Origin: Dermanyssus gallinae
Lineage: Eukaryota > Arthropoda > Arachnida > Mesostigmata > Dermanyssidae
Length of the DNA: 64,000 nt
NCBI GenBank assembly: GCA_003439945.1
Contig: QVRM01006467.1
Span: 156,001-220,000, forward strand
Reading direction: 5' to 3'
Numbering within the stretch: position 1 is the stretch's first letter; each line of letters opens with the position of its first letter. A program made the position numbers and the translations under genes. Of the stretch, positions 1 to 11,399 are shown piece after piece. Below the pieces are notes generated by a model. It was not told where the DNA came from, made no database searches, and saw only the letters and a program-made list of their open reading frames with translations.

Positions 1-1023
1 CAATGTCTGGCACATTAGGCGCCATCATTGCTAAACGTTGCAAGTTGCTTCATTGATCTCATGTGGGCACAAGTGCTCGCATGGTATTTGCATCACGTCA
101 ATTCACTATGATTTGCAACTGCGTTCTTTGTTCACAGTATTTACAAATGCATGCCTTGTTCACAGTATTTACAGATGAAGCCCCTGTTTACAGCACTTAC
201 AAATGAATTCCTTCTTTACAGTGTTTACACATTTATTTCTTTTTCACAGTATGTACAAATTCATGTCTTCTTCACAGTATGTACAAATGCATTTCTTCTT
301 TACACTATGTACACATTCATTCATAGGTTCAAGGAACCGATCCGTCTGACAGATTATGCGATGGTGCCCGCATACGGAAAATCTTGTTATCGCATTTCAA
401 TGTGGTCCATTTGCTTGTCTCGATACGACAATTATCATGGCCGGCAGGATCCACCGCTGCCACTTTTGCTTCTAGTCGTTTATAAGTGCTTGGTATGCGT
501 CAGTTTCGCGGAGGTTGATTTTTTTTGGAAGATTACCTAAAACCTGTGCGGTGCCTGCCATCGAGAATACGTGGCGGTTTCGTGCCGTTTTATAAAGGCA
601 TAGCACTCGTTTTACGTAATATGGTTTGACTTACTCATCGACTGTAAAATTTTAAGCCGTTAGTCAGTCAGTGTTTCCATACACCGCCGTTGATGTGCCT
701 TAAGCTTGAGTAAAGCTACGGCCGTTGATACTGACAACGTTTGGCGATAACTGTTGGCGATAGATACAGATCGAAAGAGCCACATTCGCCTTTCGAAGTG
801 TTTCTTCTATGTTACCGAAAAAGAACTTCCCAGTTGCCGTCGATTCGAGCCGAATGTATTTGAAGGAATTGACAACCTAAAAACCACTCCCCTGCAATGA
901 AAGGAGTCACTAGGTCTGAGCATTTTACCCCTTGCAAGTTTCATTGACTCTGTTTTTCCGCAATCATTTAAATTCTAACCTTTACGACCTCCTAATTCAA
1001 GTCTGCTGCATGCGGAACCTGCT

Positions 1024-1069
<46 letters not shown>

Positions 1070-1199
1070 CCTATTTGCGATAGACGTAATCATCAAGCTA
1101 TAATCTCACAAAATTGGAAGCCGATTACGTTACCGGTAAATTCAAGTCAGTTCATATGCCAGTACCCCAGTATGTACAACATACAATATTAATAAATAA
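1..1199. repeat. Tandem duplication, copy 1 (1,199-bp unit)
   Basis: This segment recurs immediately downstream with an offset of exactly 1,199 bases. Positions 1-1025 match 1200-2224, with one difference noticed by eye: T at about 186 versus C at about 1385. It contains a 28-bp minisatellite (131-326), then unremarkable sequence, a (TA)n tract (1026-1066) and a 133-base tail (1067-1199) that copy 2 lacks. A frame from 151 to 540 exists in both copies, but it begins inside the minisatellite and resembles no known protein, so I do not call it a gene. Confidence 0.93.
131..326. repeat. 28-bp minisatellite, 7 units (copy 1)
   Basis: Seven degenerate units start at 131, 159, 187, 215, 243, 271 and 299, so the period is exactly 28 bases. 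The unit core reads TTCACAGTATGTACAAATGC, with variation at several positions. Because 28 is not a multiple of 3, a protein across the array is not repetitive, which argues against coding selection for the repeat. Confidence 0.9.
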
Positions 1200-2222
1200 C
1201 AATGTCTGGCACATTAGGCGCCATCATTGCTAAACGTTGCAAGTTGCTTCATTGATCTCATGTGGGCACAAGTGCTCGCATGGTATTTGCATCACGTCAA
1301 TTCACTATGATTTGCAACTGCGTTCTTTGTTCACAGTATTTACAAATGCATGCCTTGTTCACAGTATTTACAGATGAAGCCCCTGTTCACAGCACTTACA
1401 AATGAATTCCTTCTTTACAGTGTTTACACATTTATTTCTTTTTCACAGTATGTACAAATTCATGTCTTCTTCACAGTATGTACAAATGCATTTCTTCTTT
1501 ACACTATGTACACATTCATTCATAGGTTCAAGGAACCGATCCGTCTGACAGATTATGCGATGGTGCCCGCATACGGAAAATCTTGTTATCGCATTTCAAT
1601 GTGGTCCATTTGCTTGTCTCGATACGACAATTATCATGGCCGGCAGGATCCACCGCTGCCACTTTTGCTTCTAGTCGTTTATAAGTGCTTGGTATGCGTC
1701 AGTTTCGCGGAGGTTGATTTTTTTTGGAAGATTACCTAAAACCTGTGCGGTGCCTGCCATCGAGAATACGTGGCGGTTTCGTGCCGTTTTATAAAGGCAT
1801 AGCACTCGTTTTACGTAATATGGTTTGACTTACTCATCGACTGTAAAATTTTAAGCCGTTAGTCAGTCAGTGTTTCCATACACCGCCGTTGATGTGCCTT
1901 AAGCTTGAGTAAAGCTACGGCCGTTGATACTGACAACGTTTGGCGATAACTGTTGGCGATAGATACAGATCGAAAGAGCCACATTCGCCTTTCGAAGTGT
2001 TTCTTCTATGTTACCGAAAAAGAACTTCCCAGTTGCCGTCGATTCGAGCCGAATGTATTTGAAGGAATTGACAACCTAAAAACCACTCCCCTGCAATGAA
2101 AGGAGTCACTAGGTCTGAGCATTTTACCCCTTGCAAGTTTCATTGACTCTGTTTTTCCGCAATCATTTAAATTCTAACCTTTACGACCTCCTAATTCAAG
2201 TCTGCTGCATGCGGAACCTGCT

Positions 2223-2253
<31 letters not shown>
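1200..2253. repeat. Tandem duplication, copy 2
   Basis: Direct repeat of 1-1066. It ends in a shorter (TA)n tract (2225-2253), after which the sequence diverges completely from copy 1. The breakpoint inside a microsatellite, with almost no divergence, means either a very recent duplication or an assembly artefact such as two haplotypes placed in series. Confidence 0.93.
1330..1525. repeat. 28-bp minisatellite, 7 units (copy 2)
   Basis: Duplicate of the array at 131-326, shifted by 1,199 bases, with the same seven units and one substitution (T to C at about 1385). Confidence 0.9.
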
Positions 2254-2256
<3 letters not shown>

Positions 2257-3230
2257 TGCATCTATTTGTATAGGTCAGCAAGACATAAGACTGTTAAATG
2301 CACAGCATAAAAGTAACCTAGATTTTTTAAAGGTTAACGCCGCGATAAAATCGATTTAACCCCGACACATCATACCAGCACTATAACGCTTTAAATCTAA
2401 ACATTCAATCAGCATTTTTTTTTCGTCCGTTTTGTATAGCAAAGCGTGTAATCGAATTTTGCTACGCGTAATACGTTCTATTGGCTACTTTAAATACATT
2501 GTGGCTAGATCATCTAGGATAAATAATTATACAGATCGAGCATTTCCTTGTACAGAAAGTTTTATATTTATCCGCAGAATCGAAGTATGCAAATTTTGAT
2601 GGATGGTATTAAAAGTTGAGACATTGTATCTACAAAGAATATTTTGAGCAGGGCGATAAAGATGATCGGATGGCGTTAGATAAGACATGTGCGGACACTG
2701 ATGGTGTGGTTTTGCGAAAGCGGCTTATAACCTAAACACGTTTTTGGTATCTTGCCAGATGCACACTATTAACTTTTTGGCTAAAGCCCACCATTAGCAG
2801 CAATTTGAAAACGGCTTTCTTTGATCGCCAGGATATACTTTACGTCACGTTTTTAAACACTATTACTTTTCGTCGATTCTTATCATCTTCCTCAGGAATG
2901 AATTCGGCTTGTTTTTTTTAGTGTTTATACAGATTTTGCAGTCTGCTCTGCTCACACAGGCGGGGGCCCACCAAAAAAGATGCCATCATGCTTCGATATG
3001 ACACACTGGCATTTTGTCGATTTTTGTTGTTGTCAGATACCGGCGTGCGTTGACCAAATTGGCAATTTGGTCTGTATCGACCGTGATATGGCACCCTAAT
3101 CACCATGCGTCTTTAACGGTGACCGTTTTTTCCAGGCGTCGCGCCACAACTGGACCAATTATATCAGACGTTTTTTAGCAGCATTTAGTTGTTTAATCAA
3201 AGTGCAATATTTTGACAGATTTATTATCAC
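2254..3230. other. No recognisable feature
   Basis: AT-rich single-copy-looking DNA. I found no coding pattern, tRNA, terminal repeat or similarity to another part of the window. A 62-codon frame on the minus strand (2918-3106) has no recognisable motif. Confidence 0.5.
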
Positions 3231-3318
3231 ACATGTTGTGTAGAAAAAGTACAGTTAAAATATATGCATATGTATACATACAAACATTTGGACTTATAAA
3301 ATAATAGATATATAAAAG

Positions 3319-3903
3319 CTATGAAGCTACGACGCGAGGTTGGTCGTCTAGACTAGCTAGAGACGGGACTAGGGTGCAGGAGGCAGCATGGTATCTACCG
3401 CAAGGTAGTTTACAACGTTGACACACACAAGGGTCCGAGGGACCATGGAACCCGGATGTCGCGCACAGCACGTGGTGGAAGCCATGCACGGCGAACCTAG
3501 TCACCACATGGCGGTTAGATCGGCTCGGCCCTTTCCATGTCTGGTTTTGCATCGTTCCTGCGCTAAAGAAATCCGCATCAATTTCCGCAAACTTGCACTC
3601 CCACGTTTTGAGGACGTTGACGTAGTTAGAAGATGAGGGCAAGTCCAAACGTCGTCTTAGCTCCTCGACGAATAGGGGGGTGTCCGTGAGGAGATAGGCA
3701 AGCCGATTTCGGGCTGAACGATGGAGGCCCAGAACTCGCTTGAGGTAAGCTGCCTTCAGACTATTTAGATGCTCAAGGCTGGCTGGGGTGACATCGTTCC
3801 ATATTATTTTGATGCCGTAGGCGGCCATTGGAGCAATCTTTAGATCGAACAGTCTCAGTGCCGTTAGAATGGACAGCAGCTGCGGCTTTCTAATTGTAGT
3901 CAT
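3319..3903 (-). pseudogene. LINE reverse transcriptase, C-terminal fragment with Cys/His domain
   Basis: A 194-codon frame matches the end of a non-LTR retrotransposon polyprotein. Residues 15-35 contain the thumb-like stretch LRLFDLKIAPMAAYGIKI, followed by a region rich in charged helices (KAAYLKRVLGLHR). From about residue 137, FAVHGFHHVLC leads into a Cys/His cluster (C..CVCQRC..PCGRY-H..SC) that probably binds zinc and nucleic acid. The catalytic palm, including the YADD box, is missing, so this is a 5'-truncated dead copy. I recall very similar C-termini as common in tick and spider genomes. Relics at 11208-11399, 19132-19440 and 57402-57690 belong to the same group. Confidence 0.75.
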
Positions 3904-4620
3904 TGCTACTAGCGCCTTTCTGCATCTTTCCTTGATTATTTATTAAAAGTTGCAACACATTATGTTGTATTTAGCCATATTACCCAACTTTGACAGGTTA
4001 TAAAAGCTTATAGTCAAATTGTACGTACTCACTTGATTTTCTGCACGTGAACAACAAAGCTCACAATCGAGTAGACAACAGAGGCTAATAGTCGCGTTTC
4101 TGGTAGAATTTAATGCGTCCTGCAATAGAGATATTCTGCAATAGAAATCAGAGAGGCATTCCCCGAGGAGATACTGGCTTGCATATGGTGAAGTCAGGGC
4201 AAAATAAGAGAAGTGGTTGTCAGCCGAATAATCAGACGCTGCCCGCTAAGAACAGCGATTACTTGATTCATTCTTGATTCTTGAATTCTTAATTTTGTTC
4301 TCGGCATCGTGGCGGTACTGCTTACCTGTCGGAAAGTACCGTTTTTTCCAGTCGATGAGGCACACAATTCCGGAGTTCTAGTGGTGTCCACATCCCGTTG
4401 AACACCGTAGTGACCTTACCGTATGGTTTTCTAAACATGTTCCACCTGACAGGCAGAATTGTAACACACATAGACACATAAGCCGTATATCACATATACG
4501 CCGATTGATACGACATACAGTACAGCCTCATCTAACTATATATGGCGCACACAATACATACACGACCACCACCACTACTAACGCACTAGACAAAATCTGT
4601 CTGGTTATGTTTTTTAGTTT
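3904..4620. other. No recognisable feature
   Basis: Mixed-composition sequence without a credible gene. Short minus-strand frames at 3943-4125 and 4194-4391 have no recognisable domain. Confidence 0.45.
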
Positions 4621-4623
4621 TAC

Positions 4624-4800
4624 TTTTTTTTTCGCAAGGCTAATGCCCATGTACGTTTTTTTTCCATGTCATGGCTGATTTTTTATCCACTCGGGCATTT
4701 ACCGTGTCTAAATTGGAAAACATGCAAACCAATTTAAGGGTGGCCGACCCTGGGTCTCGAACCCAGGCCTCCCGAAGGCAAGGCAACCCTATGGTAACAG
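4624..4800 (-). mobile_element. tRNA-derived SINE, family 1, copy A
   Basis: Read on the minus strand, this carries a tRNA-like T-arm with B box (GGGTTCGAGACCC), then GGCCACCCTTAAATTGG, a body with GCCATGACATG, and a tail GCATTAGCCTTGCG followed by poly(A), seen as a T run near 4624-4632. The body and tail match 43423-43620 in the same order. The A-box half has diverged or been lost in this copy. SINEs are RNA polymerase III units mobilised by LINE enzymes. Confidence 0.78.
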
Positions 4801-5250
4801 AATTACGTCGCATTATAAACCATTGTGCATACACCTCTCGTTCTGTGTGTACGTGTCACTAAGTGTCGTGTCTTCATGTTATGTCATGCTATGCTATGAT
4901 GTATGTCTGTTGTTGTCATCTTCGTCGTTTTCTTCGCTATTTTTGGTTTTTGCAGTCGCCTGCCGAATTCCGAACTCATCCAAGTGGGGAGGCCATAGGC
5001 CAGCTGTGCGTTGAGCTGACAAACTGGGCTTGGCGGTATTAATTTGCTTAGTTCTCTGATTTTTAACTTTCTTGGTCAGTGGCTCCGTAGTTTTACTAGT
5101 ACTACTACAACTATCATTCTCCTATATTAATACCACTACTCAGGCGCTCACCATCTAGACTTATGGTGGTATGGCGTTTTTGCATACGAGTGTGCTAGCT
5201 GGGTGCTGTAACGTTGTTAAATACTCTGGCTCATCGCCTTTGTCGCTTTT
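4801..5250. other. No recognisable feature
   Basis: T-rich low-complexity stretches, such as TGCTATGCTATGAT near 4887, without a coding signal. Confidence 0.4.
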
Positions 5251-5251
5251 C

Positions 5252-5252
5252 T

Positions 5253-5337
<85 letters not shown>

Positions 5338-5392
5338 GTGTTTGTGTTGTTGTTGTTGTGTGTTTGTGTTGTTGTTGTTGTTGTTGTTGTAG
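5252..5392. repeat. (TTG)n microsatellite
   Basis: About 28 nearly perfect TTG units run to about 5337, then a GTGTTTGTG interruption and more TTG. Apparent proteins here are poly-Val or poly-Leu runs and not genes. Confidence 0.97.
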
Positions 5393-5515
5393 CGTCTACT
5401 GCAACAGCTGTCGCTGTTGTTGGAAGTTCTACGACAACAGCTGATATTGCTGTTAAATTCCTACCGCAGCCGCTTCCGTTGCTGCTGTCAATATTGTAGG
5501 AATTCTTCCCTTACT

Positions 5516-5660
5516 GCAACAGCTGTTGTTGTTGTTGTTGCTATTGCTATTGCTACTGCCACCATCATTGCTGCTAGTGACGTTGCTACTGTTGTTGTTC
5601 ATGTGGTTATTGTTGCGGTCGCTGTTACCGCGATTGTAGTAGTGGTTGTTGCGATATGCT
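5516..5660. repeat. Degenerate GTT/GCT trinucleotide repeat
   Basis: Imperfect trinucleotides (GTTGTTGTT, GCTATTGCTATTGC, GTAGTAG) continue from the adjacent TTG array and form part of a trinucleotide-rich block of about 400 bp. Confidence 0.85.
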
Positions 5661-5919
5661 AATCGGATCGTACACCACCATCACCACCTTCTGTCAATGA
5701 GGATGAGGTGTCAAGCGCCCACTAGCCGCCCTCCGGCATGATATTTGCAAGTAGCCTAGAACCATTATGATGATGATTATGTCGGCAAAGCGGCCACTTC
5801 TACGTCTTCTTCGCTCGTACATTGCACCACTTTATGCCGTCACCTCCCATGGACAGGACTACTATCCTTTATTGTAACGATCTCGTGTCCGCTGGCCGCC
5901 TTCACTTTCTCAGCAACAA

Positions 5920-5966
5920 CAACAACAATAAATTGCCAAAAGCAGCAAGGCAATTTATTGTTGTTG
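5920..5966. repeat. Perfect 18-bp inverted repeat (hairpin)
   Basis: The left arm caacaacaataaattgcc (5920-5937) and the exact reverse complement (5949-5966) flank an 11-base loop. The outer half is trinucleotide repeat but the inner seven bases are unique. No TE ends or T-run were found beside it. Confidence 0.8.
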
Positions 5967-5995
5967 CTAATAAAGTGCTTACACAAGCTCTCCCT

Positions 5996-6001
5996 CTCCC
6001 C

Positions 6002-6038
<37 letters not shown>
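5996..6038. repeat. (CT)n-(TA)n compound microsatellite
   Basis: CTCTCTCT passes directly into TATATATA, a compound arrangement also seen near 15580 and 32830. Confidence 0.95.
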
Positions 6039-6345
6039 ATTTTTTTTAAATTTATTTATATATTATTTTTTAGCTATTATGTATGCACCTATTTTTACTT
6101 AAATTAAAAATTGACAATTACCCCCACACCCTCCCTTCTTCCGATTATCTGGGTATACTTTTATATAAATACAGAGGCATATTTGTACAGACGAATATCT
6201 AAACTATTTTCTATCCTATTCGGGTCTGGAATGCTTGCCGTGGGCATGCATATCTTCAATGCACCGAGGGATGGGCACGTACCTAGAAGAGTCACATATA
6301 GAAGACAGACGCTAAGACGTTTCAGCCCGGAGAATGTAGTATGGA

Positions 6346-6347
<2 letters not shown>
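6039..6347. other. No recognisable feature
   Basis: AT-rich sequence with no motif or homology to other parts of the window. Confidence 0.4.

Positions 6348-6387
<40 letters not shown>
6348..6387. repeat. (TA)n tract
   Basis: About 20 perfect TA units. Confidence 0.97.
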
Positions 6388-6388
<1 letters not shown>

Positions 6389-6566
6389 CGTTACAACTTA
6401 TATATATCGTATTGGCAAGGGCTTGCCGCTCATATTACGAAGATAATGTCAGTGGCAGTGGGCGCGCGCCGCCATAGACCGTGACCATTGAGTTGTTTGT
6501 GAGGAAAGCAAGCGAAAACTTGCTGCATAAAGAGGCAGACCTGTTTTTTTCGTTCAGCGTTGGCGC

Positions 6567-6640
6567 GGTTGCTGTTGTTGTTGTTGTTGGTGCTGTTGTT
6601 GCTGTTGTCATCACGTGTTGTTGTTGTCGTCGTCGTCATC
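6567..6640. repeat. GTT/GTC trinucleotide repeat
   Basis: Imperfect GTTGTTGTT passing to GTCGTCGTC. Confidence 0.85.
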
Positions 6641-6852
6641 TCCGGCTGGTAGCTATCCGCCTCCACAAGTCAAGGGACGTAAGTGTATATTTAGGACGAA
6701 AGCAAACAGCGAGTATGCATCCAAGAGTGGCGCCAGGCCAGCCCGACCCGTAGTCTTCGTTCGTTCTAGACGATATATCGCTGCTCTGGCTTCCACTTCA
6801 CTTTCTGCATCAGCATCCGGCCCATCTATAAGGTTTGTACGTACGTTTGTAC

Positions 6853-7010
<158 letters not shown>

Positions 7011-7829
7011 CGATCTTCGTTCCGTTCCGGAGATTCTTGCACATGCGTGTATGCACACACTCGCGTGCTTGCTTGCCGGGAAGGGGGGGTGTCATGATCG
7101 TACAGGCACGACCAGCATCCGGCTTCTCGCTTTGACCGTGTGTGACGACCGTGTGGCTATGTTGGTCTACTGTGCCTAAAAATATTAGATGCCTCACATC
7201 GAAGCACCTCTTTGCTCGCGAAGTAAAAAAATGGCTTTTAATTTCACAGTCTGAATCGGGCTGATGATCTAGTTTTATCCTAAATCGGGGTTATTAGTGC
7301 TTTTTATAAGGGATCATCTTCCCAAATTATATTTGTTTTTAATTTTTCAGTGTGTTTTTACCTGATGTCGTGGTGTATTATATAGATGCTGTATGAGTGT
7401 ATCAATTCACTTGCGCGTATATGTGAGCGCGTGTTGCCTCACCTAATGCTGTACATTGTAACAAACGCTGTATAGACATCCTGGTGATGATGCTTATTGT
7501 GACTATGTATTGTGTAATTGTGCTTATTCAAAGCATTCTTTGAAATATTGTTGAGTGTGACTTTTGTCTCGGTGATTGATTTATTTCGTTACCATTTTTA
7601 TTTACCGAGAACTTAAGCATTGCAAAATGCAGTTCCGTTGAATAAACCACGTTTGAAACTTGAACTTGAAACTTGTGCGCTGGCCCGGGCTTGGACTGTA
7701 TCATATGCAGATGAGCTGACCGGCTGTCTAGATGGTTCGCTGCATCGTTATCCTCCACTACGGTTATCCTCTGCCTCGTCATTGTTCTCGTCGTAGTCGT
7801 CGTCGTATCGCTGTGAGTCGAGTGACTTC
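7011..7829. other. No recognisable feature
   Basis: Non-repetitive sequence. The minus-strand frame 7528-7782 has no recognisable domain. Confidence 0.4.
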
Positions 7830-9295
7830 TGCTGCATAATTCGTTGGCACAGCAAGTCAGCCAGCTGCTGCTGCTGCTGTTACCGCGGCCGCTGTTGCTT
7901 TTGCCATTTCTGCTGTGATCGCCTTTCCCGCCGCTGCCACCACCACCACCACCACCACTACCACTACAACCGTCCTTTCTGATGCTCTCGCTGCTGTTCA
8001 GTGGGTATAATGGGCTTCATCGTACCCGGTGGCCGGCGCCGGTTGGTTCCCCTATACCTTCGGGGGGCGGCCTCAGTCAAGCCAAGACCAAGGGGTTGTG
8101 TGACGCCCTGGTGATAGTGGCCATAGTGATGATGGAGGTGCAGGAGGCAGGAGGACGGACGCAGCGGTGGCGGCGGTAGCTGCATTGGCACTGAGATCGC
8201 TGTGGGGGTAGTCGAGCTGACGAAGTAGCTGAGCAGAGAAGGGACCGACCGACCGACCGAGGTAGATTGAGTCAGAGATCCCGACGGGGATCGCACAAGT
8301 AGAAGGAACAGTAGCTGTGGCAGTAATACAAGTAGTTGGCGTACGGAGTTTCTATTTGTTGGTGTTGGCCGTCACCGCCTAAAGAGATGCCGCTTCTCTG
8401 CTACTCAGGCAGGCCTTAAGTTTGTCGGACCTGCCGGAGGCCGCAGGCCTGGCCAGAGAGTTTGCTAGATGTCAGAAAGAGGGGAGATGTGAGGAAAGGG
8501 TGCACGGACGGGGTTAGGGTGGGGGAGCCGTGTGCCGCCGCCCAACTGTCAGCCTCATCGGTGAGTGACTTTCACACGAACGAAGCAGCATGCCGCAGAG
8601 GCGGTCTACCCAAGCCAGCCGGTCACAGCCGGTGAGTTTACTTACAGGCGGCCCGTCCCCATGCCTGCGGGAGACGAGATGGGAGGAGATAGAGGAAAAG
8701 AGGTAAGAGAGCGTTGTCGCTGCCACTGTAGCAGGTAAGAGACAGAAGGTAAAAATCGAAGGAAAAGACAGAGAAAAGAGTAGGATAGAAGCAGGACGAG
8801 TCATGAGTGGAAAAGGGAGAAGCAGCACCAAGAAGAAGAAGAAGACGATGAAAACGAAAAACGTAAAGCAACTAGCCCTACCGTTTCGGGGGCCACTACA
8901 GCCACAGCCATACCAAGTGGCCAGCCGACCGGCGTCCTTAGCGGTTCTTTCGTCCTCGGTTTGTCCCCCGGTTTGTTCTCTTCCTCCCCAAGCGCTCCGC
9001 TCTATTCCAGCTCGCCGTGTCGGCCACCACCCCCGAAGACGAGTGTTGGAAGGGGCAAAGCTGCGCATTCAGGCCTGGCTAGCTACTTAGTAGAGGAGGA
9101 GGAGGAGGCGGCATTGCAGGAGCATCATCAGCACCCGTAGCGGTGGCGATGACCGTGGCGTAGTTAGAGGTGGTTAGTTGCCAATGGACGTTACGGTCAT
9201 CACCGTGCCGCGCTAGTCGAGTGGTCATCGTTCTCCTTGATTAGTCCAGTAGAACGGCGACGTCGTCGTCGGCAACGACAAAACGCCTGATACTC
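7830..9295. other. GC-rich, CpG-containing region with short trinucleotide runs
   Basis: The base composition shifts to G/C with frequent CpG and short runs of CTG, CAC, GAC and GAG. Such composition can mark 5' exons, introns or promoters of arthropod genes. Long frames occur on both strands (for example 8514-9068 minus) but are low in complexity and resemble no protein I know, so no gene is called. Confidence 0.4.
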
Positions 9296-9297
9296 TA

Positions 9298-9330
<33 letters not shown>

Positions 9331-9665
9331 TTCTTTCTCTCTCGATCTCGATTTCTCAAGATTGCTCTATTTAGCTGTCTCTCAAGATTGCTCTATCTAG
9401 CTGTCTCTGGCAGTCTCGCATTCCTCTCTGTGTCAGTTTCTTTCCTCTTTTCGATCTTGTCCAGGGCTCCAGGCCCTATTCCCCAGGCTGCTCCGAGCCT
9501 GCTGCTATTTGGCCTTTTGTCCACACTCTTGGACCTGCCTCGGCTGCTGCCGTTGTTGTTACTTGATGGCACCCTCATACGCTCTCTCTCTCTCTCTCTT
9601 CCTCTGTCCCACACTCCCTTGCCTCTTCTCTCTCTCTCTCTCTTGCTTCGTCTCTCTATACCTCT
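9296..9665. repeat. CT-rich simple repeat region
   Basis: Several (CT)n runs lie at about 9299-9345, 9582-9602 and 9628-9658, separated by complex sequence. GATTGCTCTATTTAGCTGTCT is duplicated near 9360 and 9386. Confidence 0.9.
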
Positions 9666-10223
9666 GTCTTTCGACTTTTCTGTATTTCTCGGCTTAGCGG
9701 CCAGCCCCATCGTGGCGCGATAGGATAGCCACCCTATACCGATTGGTGCTCAGACTCATTCAGCTGCCCAACGGCAGCGGTTGCGTAGCCATGGCGCCAC
9801 TATAGCCAATGGCGGCAGCAGCAGCATCACCACCACCACCATCATCATCATCATGATATGCGGCTATCAAGATTCGGTGCAGCGGCCAATGAAGATAGCC
9901 CGAGGTATAAGTCAAATAGAGAGTCGGCCTCAGGGGACGATTGTGGCTAGGGGACAGCGTCTGTGGGGTGCGAGCCGGGGGGGGGGGTCTGGCTGGCTGG
10001 CTGGATGCTAAGGCACACTGATGATGGTACTAGCAGCAGTAGCAGCAGTGGTAGTAGAACCACGTAGACATGGTTGGTGGTTGTGCCTGCCTCGTAGGGA
10101 CTCTAGGCAAATATTGCGCTAAATGTGTGAAGCCAGCCGTCGTCAGGTTCATCGTCATCACCTCACGACCGACCAACCGAGTGCGAACCGGGCCGGCAAA
10201 GTCGCCGGACGACGACGAACGCG
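9666..10223. other. Short trinucleotide runs, no gene
   Basis: Contains CAC/CAT runs (about 9828-9855), a G run (about 9978-9988), GGCT repeats and CAG/TAG repeats (about 10029-10055). Nothing else was recognised. Confidence 0.4.
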
Positions 10224-10256
10224 ACCGAGAGAGAGAGGGAGAGGGAGAGAGAGAGC
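10224..10256. repeat. (GA)n tract
   Basis: GAGAGAGAGGGAGAGGGAG purine tract on the plus strand. Confidence 0.9.
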
Positions 10257-10614
10257 GGAAACCCTTTGAGAAGCGTCACTCGACTCGAATAGGGAGCGTA
10301 TTCTAGGCCGAAAACTAGTTGTCAAGGTAAACTTTGCCTCTCCAGCGCCTTCGCAGTCTGTCTGTCTCACGGCAGCCGGCGAGCCATGCATAGAACGCGT
10401 TTTCTTTACACACTCCTCTGCCTCTCGAAGTGGACTGGGTGTTTGAATGTACGAGTGCAAATATTACACTAGCCTTAGAACTTAGAAGCACGCACTACGG
10501 TGAAATAGAAACGATGCTAAGCGAGAAGCTTTCCATTGAACGCATTCATATATATATATATATATATAGCATCATCAACATGTATTATTTTACTCTAATA
10601 AAGTACATATATAT

Positions 10615-10653
10615 GTAATCAGTCGTTGCTTACAGGATTCATACAGCTTAAAT

Positions 10654-10689
<36 letters not shown>

Positions 10690-10777
10690 ATTTAAGCTGT
10701 ATGAATCCTGTAGCTGAAATATCGCGATATTTGCGATACTTGCGATATTTCAGCTACAGGATTCATACAGCTTAAAT

Positions 10778-10820
<43 letters not shown>

Positions 10821-10874
10821 GATTTAAGCTGTATAAATCCTGTAGCTGAAATATCGCAAGCAACGACTGATTAC
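10615..10874. repeat. Foldback structure with 17-bp terminal inverted repeats and nested (TA)n palindromes
   Basis: Perfect ends GTAATCAGTCGTTGCTT (10615-10631) and its reverse complement (10858-10874) enclose three inner palindromes. In two of them CAGGATTCATACAGCTTAAA is followed by TCGC, a (TA)n tract and the inverted copy. Between them lies an inverted TAGCTGAAATATCGC pair. It could be a non-autonomous foldback DNA transposon or an expanded hairpin. No transposase is present and I could not identify a target duplication. Confidence 0.85.
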
Positions 10875-11207
10875 ACTGCGGGTCCTTGTTTCTTGGATGG
10901 CTTATACACATGCAAGCATTGGATGGGTCTCTCGTCTGATAACAGACAAAAGCTTCAAAGCAAAAATGCGAACGACTAGCAAGCAAGCAATGAAACCGGC
11001 GCAATTTTGCTAGCGATTCGCGCCAAAGAATGATTTCATTGATTTCAAAGGGGCAACATTATCATCATAGCATACATTATATGATCCCATTTATTCACAA
11101 AATTAGTGTCGATAATACCTAAGTACAAACATTTGGCTCGGCGTCAGAAGCTCACAAATACAGTTACAAGAATTGTATAAAATATAGTCATGTACAATAT
11201 ATACAAG

Positions 11208-11399
11208 TTATGATGACATTAAACGGGCCAGCTCATTTAGAGACCCAATGTTCCTGCAAACAAGGCCGTGGTATCTGGAGCATTCGGTGTGACAATATTT
11301 ACATCTGCAGTCAACACCGGGGTCGTGGAAGCCTTGTGCACTGCATAAATGGTGGTGGTGGTAGCTACCACTTATGCAGTGCATTATAGCATATGGCAT
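11208..11399 (-). pseudogene. LINE C-terminal Cys/His domain fragment
   Basis: The 63-codon frame ends a LINE protein. Residues 21-48 align by eye with the Cys/His region of 3319-3903: LCSAQGFHDPG, then CRCKYC, then ECSRYHGLVC. Upstream coding sequence is absent. The motif TACAAACATTTGG occurs downstream of the stop here and also downstream of the 3319-3903 relic, so both may share a 3' UTR. Confidence 0.65.

Noticed and set aside
151..540. 129-codon frame, present identically at 1350-1739
   Set aside because: It starts within the 28-bp minisatellite, has no recognisable domain, and its repetition is explained by the tandem duplication, not by gene conservation.
4730..4800. tRNA gene on the minus strand
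   Set aside because: It has a T-arm but no complete cloverleaf, and the same sequence with a shared unique body at 43423-43620 shows it is a SINE.
5171..5444. Poly-Val/Leu/Cys frames
   Set aside because: Three registers of one (TTG)n tract; all are artefacts. The same applies to 15130-15410, 29043-29344 and 49372-49695.
8514..9090. Long overlapping frames on both strands in GC-rich DNA
   Set aside because: GC-rich DNA has few stop codons; the translations are low in complexity and lack any known domain.
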